Part shown: piece after piece, positions 6,402 to 10,504 of the stretch | How the letters are laid out: each line of letters begins with the position of its first letter | Numbering within the stretch: the first letter of the stretch is position 1 | Source: JAKLKS01 sp964370855 | GTDB lineage: Bacteria > Planctomycetota > JAJSAM01 > JAKLKS01 | Assembly (NCBI GenBank): GCA_964370855.1 | Contig: CAYJMF010000144.1 | Location: forward strand, 1-10,504 | Direction of reading: 5' to 3' | DNA: 10,504 nucleotides | Notes under the pieces: generated by a model | Databases searched by the model: none | What the model was told of the DNA's origin: nothing | What the model saw: the letters and a program-made list of their open reading frames with translations, nothing else | Program-made: the position numbers and the translations under genes

Positions 6402-7984
6402 CAGATGTACCCCAGCCCCTCGAGGGTCTTGCGGAGCTCCTCCTCCTCGGCGGCGTCGAAGGCCCCGGCGGCGGCGGGGGCCGCGGCCTCCTCGGGGGCG
6501 GCGGTGACCACGGGGTTCGCCGCCGCCGCCGCCGGCTCCGCGAGGTCGGTCCGCACCCGCCCGTCGAGGCCGCCGGGCACCGGCGCCCCCAGGAGCCACA
6601 GCAGCGTCGGCATCACGTCCTCGATGCCCATGCCCTCGATCCGCGCCCCCCTCCGGATGCCCGGCCCGCGCACCGCCACGATGCCGTCCGGCGAGTGGCC
6701 GCCGCGCTCGTGGCGGTTGGCGCGGAGGAAGCGGCCGGGATCGAGGTCCCGGGAGATGGCCACGGCGTTCCCCTTCGAGCGGGTCACCACGTCCGGCGCC
6801 CAGTCCATCATCGGGCCGGCGTAGACCTCCTCCCGGCGGGCGACGAGGTCGAAGAGGGGCTCGGGGGAATCCGGGTAGGTGAGGGACTTGAGCCCGGCGA
6901 TCACCTCGTCGCGCACCTTCTCGTACTCCGCCCCGGGCGCGACGATGCCGTGGGGCGCGCGGCCCCGGAGGTTCACCTGGATGCCGCCGGTCTCGATGGA
7001 GTAGAGGCTCGCCCTCGTCCGCGACGGGTCCACCTCCAGATCCCCGCCGAGGCCGACGAAGCCGCGGAGGCGATCCATGATCCCCCGCGCCGAGCCCTTC
7101 GGGGCGAGGAACTCCTCCACCTTGCGGATCTCCGCCGCGTCGGGCCCCTCGGGATGCGCCTCCCGGCGGCGCCGCGTCGACAGCAGCCCCTTCTCCCGGA
7201 GCCACCGGTTGGGGTGGAACTTCACGGGCACCGAGCGGAAGCCGTGGTCCGACATCAGGACGAAGACCGCCTCCGGCCCCGCCTCCGCCGCCAGCTCCCC
7301 CACGTAGCGGTCGATGGCCCGGTAGTGCTCCCGCACCACGGTCTCCCGCTCGTGCCAGAACTGGTGCTTCACCCGATCCGTCGTCGTGAACACCCCCACG
7401 AAGAGGTCCCACCGCTCCCGGCGCATGAGGGTCTTCATCAGGGCCGCCCCGTGGAGCGCGAGGTCGGAGAGGTTGGAGCGCAGCGCCGGGAGGTTCTCGA
7501 GGAGGGAGGGGTCGTACTCGAGCCGGTAGTTGGGGAACTCCGCGAGGATGGCGGCGCCGAGCTCCGGGGGGTGGGTGAAGGTCTTCCCCTCGGGGGTCAG
7601 CATCCCGGTCACGAGGATCCCGTCGAAGGCCGTGGGCGGCCAGGAGATGGGGACGTTGAGGACGACGCTCCTCCGCCCCGCGGCGGAGGCCGACTCCCAG
7701 AGCTTCCTGCCGCGGATGAGGTCGGCCCGGGCCAGCGTCGGGAGGCCCGAGCGGGGGTTCTCCATGATGAAGTCGAAGAGCCCGTGGCGCTCCGGGCGGA
7801 GTCCCGTCATGAAGGTCGCCCAGGCCGGCGCCGACACCGGGGGGAGGGTGGAGGCCAGCACGCCCGACGCCCCCTCCTCGACGAGGGCCCCGATACGGGG
7901 CAGATCGCCGGCCCGGATCCAGGGCTCCATGAAGCCCCAGTCCGCGGCATCGAGACCGATGACGACCACCTTCGGCGCGATCAA
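6401..7984 (-). CDS. Alkaline-phosphatase-superfamily hydrolase (type I phosphodiesterase/nucleotide pyrophosphatase-like)
   Basis: A 527-residue two-metal phosphoesterase or related hydrolase. The ligand set is intact: D12 in GLDAAD, nucleophile candidate S51 in PPVSAPAW, D203 and H207 in TTDRVKHQFW, D246-H247 in MSDHGF, and H430 in GGHSPDG. The catalytic core ends at about 478. It is followed by an Ala/Pro-rich linker (about 481-510) and a short charged helix ending LRKTLEGLGYI (517-527). The domain is clearly paralogous to the C-terminal half of the sat fusion. The substrate is unknown; phosphodiesters, nucleotide pyrophosphates or sulfate/phosphate esters are all possible for this superfamily. 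No signal peptide is seen. The start is a TTG, supported by a strong GGAGGGG site. The stop overlaps the sulfotransferase start, implying a shared task. It heads the minus-strand run. Confidence 0.9.
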   Translation of the reverse strand: MIAPKVVVIGLDAADWGFMEPWIRAGDLPRIGALVEEGASGVLASTLPPVSAPAWATFMTGLRPERHGLFDFIMENPRSGLPTLARADLIRGRKLWESASAAGRRSVVLNVPISWPPTAFDGILVTGMLTPEGKTFTHPPELGAAILAEFPNYRLEYDPSLLENLPALRSNLSDLALHGAALMKTLMRRERWDLFVGVFTTTDRVKHQFWHERETVVREHYRAIDRYVGELAAEAGPEAVFVLMSDHGFRSVPVKFHPNRWLREKGLLSTRRRREAHPEGPDAAEIRKVEEFLAPKGSARGIMDRLRGFVGLGGDLEVDPSRTRASLYSIETGGIQVNLRGRAPHGIVAPGAEYEKVRDEVIAGLKSLTYPDSPEPLFDLVARREEVYAGPMMDWAPDVVTRSKGNAVAISRDLDPGRFLRANRHERGGHSPDGIVAVRGPGIRRGARIEGMGIEDVMPTLLWLLGAPVPGGLDGRVRTDLAEPAAAAANPVVTAAPEEAAAPAAAGAFDAAEEEELRKTLEGLGYI

Positions 7985-8062
7985 GTTCCCCTCCGGGGGA
8001 GACGGTCCGGGGGATCGGGAAAACCTGTCCCGCCGGGACCCGGATCCTCAGGATGAGCGCCC
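7985..8062. promoter_or_regulatory. Divergent intergenic region
   Basis: 78 bases between the leftward hydrolase gene and the rightward second sulfotransferase. Promoters for both directions would be expected here or just inside the genes. Apart from the two ribosome binding sites (GGAGGGG leftward, AGGA at 8050-8053 rightward) I see no convincing -35/-10 pair. Confidence 0.4.
7988..7994 (-). promoter_or_regulatory. Ribosome binding site deciding a TTG start
   Basis: GGAGGGG on the minus strand; the GGAGG core is five bases before the TTG at 7982-7984. It supports TTG as the start of the hydrolase gene, since the protein then opens directly with the expected KVVVIGLDAAD strand. Confidence 0.65.
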
Positions 8063-8827
8063 GTGATTCTCACGAAAAAGTTCGTGTTCATCCATCTTCG
8101 GAAGACCGGGGGGACCTTCGTCTCCACGGTGATGGGCAGGGTCTACCGCGAGCGGGGCTGGTGGCCGCGGGTCCGCAACCGCCTCTCCGGGAAGCGGTTC
8201 CTCAGCGTGAACCAGCACGGGACCTGCGCCGAGATCCCCCCCTCCCACCGGGGACTCCCGATCCTCTCCTCCGTCCGCAACCCCTTCGACCGCCTCGTCT
8301 CCATGTACCACTTCAAGGGGTGGCAGCGGAACCCCGAACAGTGGTTCGCCGACCACGCCGCCCTGGCGAAGCGGTTCCCCTCCTTCCCCGACCTCACCTT
8401 CGAGGAGTTCGCCGACGCCGCCACGGAGACCTTCAAGGGGCTCGACGATTCCTCCGTCCCGCCGGCGGACCGGCTCGGCTGCCAGTCCGAGGAGCTGGTG
8501 CGCTACTTCTGGCGGGAGCCGGCGCGGGTCTTCCCGACCATCGACGACGCCTACATCGCGGAGCGGCGCTTCGAGCGGGACATGCACCCGGTGCGCTGGA
8601 TCCGGATGGAGAACCTCAACGGGGACGTGCACGACGCCCTGCGCGGGTTCGGAGAGCCCGCGGAGAGGATCGCCTTCATCCTCGAGGAGGGGCGCATCCT
8701 CCCGGCGCAGTCGGCGAAGGCCCCCCGCAGGGACCGGGACTGGAGGAGCGCCTACACCCCGGAGCTCCTCGCCCGGATACGCCGGAGGGAGCGGCTTCTG
8801 CTGGCGCTCTTCCCGGAATATGACGTG
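8063..8827 (+). CDS. Sulfotransferase family 2 (carbohydrate sulfotransferase-like), 3' end damaged by assembly
   Basis: PAPS-dependent sulfotransferase of the Sulfotransfer_2 type, a family that includes Golgi carbohydrate sulfotransferases and many bacterial glycan-modifying enzymes. FVFIHLRKTGGTFV (7-20) is the 5'-phosphosulfate loop. SSVRNPFDRLVSMYHF (69-84) is the 3'-phosphate-binding strand and helix, with R72 and S80. The body ends at LLLALFPEYDV (residue 255), a typical family end. It starts at GTG with AGGA nine bases upstream. Past 8827 the frame enters homopolymers and Ns, which are artefactual. If the 191-bp offset duplication is removed, the frame continues GGVPPPTS and stops at the TAG at 9043-9045, giving 263 residues. 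It is divergent from the main run and unrelated in family to the other sulfotransferase, so it probably acts on a different acceptor or position. Confidence 0.88.
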
Positions 8828-9011
8828 GGGGGGGGGGGCGCCCCCCCCCCCAAAAAAAAATTTATTTTTAAATTAAACCGGCCGCCGGGGGGCCCCCGGG
8901 GGGGGGGNNNNNNNNNNCCCGGCCCCGGGACTCCCGCCCCCCCAACCCCCCGTAGCTCCGCCCCCGGATCCGCCGGCGGGCGCGGCTTCTGCGGGCGCCC
9001 TTCCCGTAATT
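8828..9011. other. Assembly gap (Ns at 8908-8917) with degraded flanks
   Basis: The sequence left of the Ns collapses into runs (12 G, CG, 11 C, 9 A, then mixed A/T and G/C blocks), which is not natural coding sequence. The sequence right of the Ns, from about 8942, is an error-rich second reading of the end of the sulfotransferase gene. Both flanks fit a single locus with an offset of 191 bases. This stretch should be treated as artefact; no gene is called in it. Confidence 0.85.
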
Positions 9012-9021
9012 TGACGGGGGG
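8942..9021 (+). repeat. Degraded second copy of 8751-8830 (probable assembly duplication)
   Basis: Aligned without gaps at an offset of 191, this segment matches 8751-8830 at 67 of 80 positions by my count. It includes an exact GCGGCTTCT core and the TCCCG-AAT-TGACG end. Most mismatches are changes to G or C, and they become more frequent toward the Ns. That is the pattern of a low-quality read end, not of a diverged gene duplicate. Confidence 0.8.
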
Positions 9022-9042
9022 GGCGTCCCGCCCCCCACGTCA
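9012..9042. terminator. GC-rich hairpin at the end of the second sulfotransferase gene
   Basis: Left arm 9012-9025, loop TCC, right arm CGCCCCCCACGTCA (9029-9042). As assembled there is one mismatch at 9017. With the T seen at the matching place before the gap (8826), the arms are perfect over 14 bases and extend to 16. No T-run follows, so it is not a textbook intrinsic terminator. Its stability probably explains the sequencing failure here. Confidence 0.5.
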
Positions 9043-9067
9043 TAGTATCATTGTATGATACTATGAC
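9039..9067. terminator. AT-rich perfect palindrome carrying the stop codons of both converging genes
   Basis: GTCATAGTATCAT, loop TGT, then ATGATACTATGAC: 13-base perfect arms in otherwise GC-rich DNA. The minus-strand glycosylase stop (TAG, 9061-9063) lies in one arm. The predicted plus-strand sulfotransferase stop (TAG, 9043-9045) lies at the mirror position in the other. It is well placed as a bidirectional terminator between convergent genes; a protein-binding site is the alternative. The left arm shares bases with the GC hairpin, so the two structures compete. Confidence 0.55.
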
Positions 9068-9777
9068 CCGTGCGCCCGGTGACCCGCGGGGCGGGAGCCC
9101 CGCGGGAGCATCCCCTCCAGGGGGCAGCCGGGGCAGCGGGGGGACGGGCGGCAGTGGTCCTTGCCCACGGTGACGATCTCGGCGTGGAACTGGTTGAAGA
9201 GGGCGGGATCGCGGGGGAGGCTGCCCTCGACGAGGGCGCGGAGTTCCTCGTACCCGGCTCTCGCGTCGGCCCAGCCGTGGCGGCCGAGGACTCTCCGGGC
9301 GTAGGCGTCCACGGGGAAGACGGGGCGGCCTCCGGCGTAGAGGAGGAGGGAGTCCGCGGTCTCGGGGCCGACGCCGTGCACCGAGAGGAGGTCCTCCCGC
9401 AAGGCCCCCGTCTCCCCCCGCAGCGCCGCCGCCGGGTCCCCGTCCCCCCTCTCCACGACCCACCGGAGCAGGGCCCGCAGGCGGCGGGCCTTGACGCGGT
9501 GGAAGCCGGCGGGGCGGATGAGGGCGGAGAGGGCCTCCTCCGGGAGGGCGAGCATCGCCCGCGCCTCCCCGAGGACGCCGGCGGCGCGGAGGTTGCCGAG
9601 GGCCGCCTCCACGTTCCTCCATGCCGCGTTCTGGACGAGGATCGCCCCGACGAAGATCTCGAGGACGGTCTCCGCGGGCCACCAGCGGAGGGGCCCGTGG
9701 CGGCGGAGCAGGCGGCGGTGGGCCTCCCCGAGGGGAGGCCTACCGGACCTCGAACTCCGGGGACGGCCCGAAGTCAC
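9061..9777 (-). CDS. HhH-GPD DNA glycosylase, endonuclease III-like (MagIII-type)
   Basis: Base-excision-repair glycosylase fold, 238 residues. ILVQNAAWRNVEAAL (46-60) is the substrate-pocket helix, LSVHGVGPETADSLLLYA (131-148) the helix-hairpin-helix, and PVDAYARRVL (155-164) contains the catalytic aspartate D157. The lysine that makes endonuclease III a lyase (in GVGRKTA) is E139 here. This points to a monofunctional glycosylase, as in the 3-methyladenine glycosylase MagIII group. The C-terminal cluster motif shows C209, C215 and C218 but no fourth cysteine where endonuclease III has one. The only in-frame start is GTG at 9777, overlapping the lipoprotein gene by 38 bases and without a clear ribosome binding site. 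The domain proper begins near residue 16. It seems unrelated to the sulfonation genes and converges on them. Confidence 0.85.
   Translation of the reverse strand: MTSGRPRSSRSGRPPLGEAHRRLLRRHGPLRWWPAETVLEIFVGAILVQNAAWRNVEAALGNLRAAGVLGEARAMLALPEEALSALIRPAGFHRVKARRLRALLRWVVERGDGDPAAALRGETGALREDLLSVHGVGPETADSLLLYAGGRPVFPVDAYARRVLGRHGWADARAGYEELRALVEGSLPRDPALFNQFHAEIVTVGKDHCRPSPRCPGCPLEGMLPRGSRPAGHRAHGS
9721..9740. repeat. Hairpin just after the lipoprotein stop codon
   Basis: GGCCTCCCC, two-base centre GA, GGGGAGGCC: nine-base perfect arms. On the minus strand it begins with the last base of the lipoprotein TAG and lies inside the first codons of the glycosylase frame. It could weaken read-through into the downstream gene or mask its translation start. 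There is no T-run. Confidence 0.45.
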
Positions 9778-10258
9778 GGAACTGGGATTCGATCATGAAG
9801 CCGATCCGCTCGGCGTCCTCGTCGTCGCTCCCCTCCTTGCGCCAGTCGGCGCGGGAGGGGTTGAGGGGATCGTCCATGTCGGCGTTCCGCTGCACCACCG
9901 TCGCCACGGCCACCTTCCACCCCTCCTTGATCCCCTCCGCCTCGCGGAACTCCACGAAGCGGCGGCGGCGCTTGCCGGAGTTCTTCACGTACCCGAGATC
10001 GAGCTTCCAGTTGGTGACCACGCGGCGGCGCTTGAGGCTCGTGGCGTCGTCGTCGATGCGGTACTCCCCCTTGCAGACCTGGACCTTGGCCACCTCCCAG
10101 AGGAGGTCGAAGTCCCGGCAGACGAAGGTCCCGCTCTCCACGAAGCTCTCCGGGGAGGGCATCTCCGGGGCGGAGAAGCCGTAGTCGTCGGGGCTGTCGG
10201 TCATGCAGCCGGGGGCGGCGAGGAGGAGGGCGGCGAGGAGGAGGGGAAGAGGCTTCAT
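9740..10258 (-). CDS. Putative lipoprotein of unknown function
   Basis: I do not recognise this family. The 172-residue protein begins MKPLPLLLAALLLAAPGC, a lipoprotein signal peptide with lipobox A-P-G-C and lipidated cysteine C18, so it should be anchored to a membrane facing the periplasm or outside. The mature part is polar and highly charged. It has a Pro/Ser-rich stretch just after the anchor (about 28-40), two cysteines (in FVCRD and QVCKG) that could pair, a basic patch (KRRR near 75 and GKRRRRF near 95), and an acidic segment (SDDEDAE) near the end. No catalytic motif stands out. The start is the ATG at 10258, with GGAG five bases upstream. The longer frame to 10486 adds a proline-rich low-complexity lead and crosses a long inverted repeat, so it was rejected. 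The downstream glycosylase frame overlaps its end. Confidence 0.75.
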   Translation of the reverse strand: MKPLPLLLAALLLAAPGCMTDSPDDYGFSAPEMPSPESFVESGTFVCRDFDLLWEVAKVQVCKGEYRIDDDATSLKRRRVVTNWKLDLGYVKNSGKRRRRFVEFREAEGIKEGWKVAVATVVQRNADMDDPLNPSRADWRKEGSDDEDAERIGFMIESQFRDFGPSPEFEVR

Positions 10259-10504
10259 GATCGCTCCGATCGGGGTGGGGGGCCGGGTGGATCGTGGCGG
10301 TACGGGTGCCGGGGGGGAAGGAAATGGACCGGGGGAGGGGGGGAGGTTCGCGATTCCGCGGCGCGTCACCGCTCTCCCGAGGCGGTTCCGCAGCGCCTCC
10401 GGCGCCGCGGTGGCGCCCGTTTCGATCGGGTCCGGTCCGGAGAGGATCGGACCGGACCCTCTCGAAACGGGCGCGTTGGACGTCAACGGCGGGAGGAGGG
10501 GGGG
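10259..10504. other. Non-coding stretch upstream of the lipoprotein gene
   Basis: About 246 bases without a credible gene. It holds the lipoprotein ribosome binding site (GGAG, 10264-10267 on the minus strand), a G-rich tract (about 10305-10347) and the long inverted repeat at 10413-10474. No convincing promoter was seen. Confidence 0.5.
10413..10474. repeat. Long imperfect inverted repeat (27-base arms, 8-base loop)
   Basis: Left arm 10413-10439 and right arm 10448-10474 are complementary except for two adjacent positions (10426-10427). The loop is GAGAGGAT. Each arm carries GCGCCCGTTTCGA on the outside and GGGTCCGGTCCG on the inside. The repeat lies upstream of the lipoprotein gene. It may be a terminator for a gene beyond the window edge, a regulator site or a dispersed palindromic element. 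There is no T-run next to it. Confidence 0.7.

Noticed and set aside
3195..6824. A 1209-residue open frame on the plus strand across the sulfurylase, sulfotransferase and hydrolase genes
   Set aside because: It is antisense to strongly supported genes; its composition (Val/Gly/Glu/Arg-rich, no motifs) is what reverse frames of GC-rich genes produce.
8852..8880. An AT-rich element or terminator (A-run followed by T-rich bases) before the Ns
   Set aside because: It lines up at offset 191 with the AT-rich palindrome at 9043-9071 and looks like a low-quality reading of it.
8942..9021. A genuine partial gene duplication of the sulfotransferase 3' end
   Set aside because: Errors increase toward the gap, the alignment is ungapped, and the bases on the other side of the Ns fit the same offset, all of which favour a sequencing artefact.
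8828..9058. Extension of the second sulfotransferase through the Ns to 331 residues
   Set aside because: The frame stays open only through homopolymers and Ns that are assembly artefacts; the real end is probably the TAG at 9043-9045 after correction.
10481..10486. TTGACG on the minus strand as a -35 box for the lipoprotein gene
   Set aside because: No -10-like sequence lies 16-18 bases downstream; that position falls in the inverted repeat as GAGAGG.
10259..10486. Upstream extension of the lipoprotein gene by 76 residues
   Set aside because: It would bury the signal peptide inside the protein; the added part is proline-rich low complexity and runs across the inverted repeat.

Overview
The window is about 10.5 kb of very GC-rich bacterial DNA. 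GTG and TTG starts are common, genes are tightly packed, and one assembly gap (10 Ns at 8908-8917) suggests a draft or metagenome-derived genome. The phylum cannot be set from the sequence. A high-GC Gram-negative lineage is plausible, because there is a lipobox lipoprotein and several carbohydrate-type enzymes.

The core (78-7984) is a run of seven minus-strand genes. In transcription order they are: an alkaline-phosphatase-superfamily hydrolase (6401-7984); a short sulfotransferase whose ATG overlaps the hydrolase stop (5823-6401); a 108-bp spacer with a candidate promoter; a fusion of ATP sulfurylase to a second alkaline-phosphatase-superfamily domain (3144-5714); APS kinase CysC (2491-3108); a QueD/6-pyruvoyl-tetrahydropterin-synthase homologue (2122-2487); a PHP-domain phosphoesterase (1210-2097); and a GT4 glycosyltransferase (78-1205). 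A second sulfotransferase, of a different family, is divergently transcribed from 8063.

Together these read as a sulfonation locus. ATP sulfurylase makes APS, CysC makes PAPS, and two sulfotransferases spend PAPS on an acceptor that may be a glycan, since a glycosyltransferase is present. The PHP enzyme is a good candidate for clearing the PAP by-product. No APS/PAPS reductase or sulfite reductase gene is visible, which favours sulfate transfer over cysteine assimilation. The most unusual parts are the sulfurylase-phosphatase fusion, whose fourth metal-ligand motif is altered (SEYG in place of SDHG), and a C-terminal tail ending in LGY plus one residue that is shared by CysC and the separate hydrolase.

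At 8827-9038 the assembly is damaged. The bases on both sides of the Ns are degraded readings of one locus at a constant offset of 191 bp, so the gap is probably spurious. The corrected junction contains a strong GC hairpin followed by an AT-rich perfect palindrome that carries the stop codons of both converging genes.

The right end (9061-10504) holds an HhH-GPD DNA glycosylase of the endonuclease III fold and an unrecognised lipoprotein, both on the minus strand, and a 27-bp-arm inverted repeat upstream of the lipoprotein.
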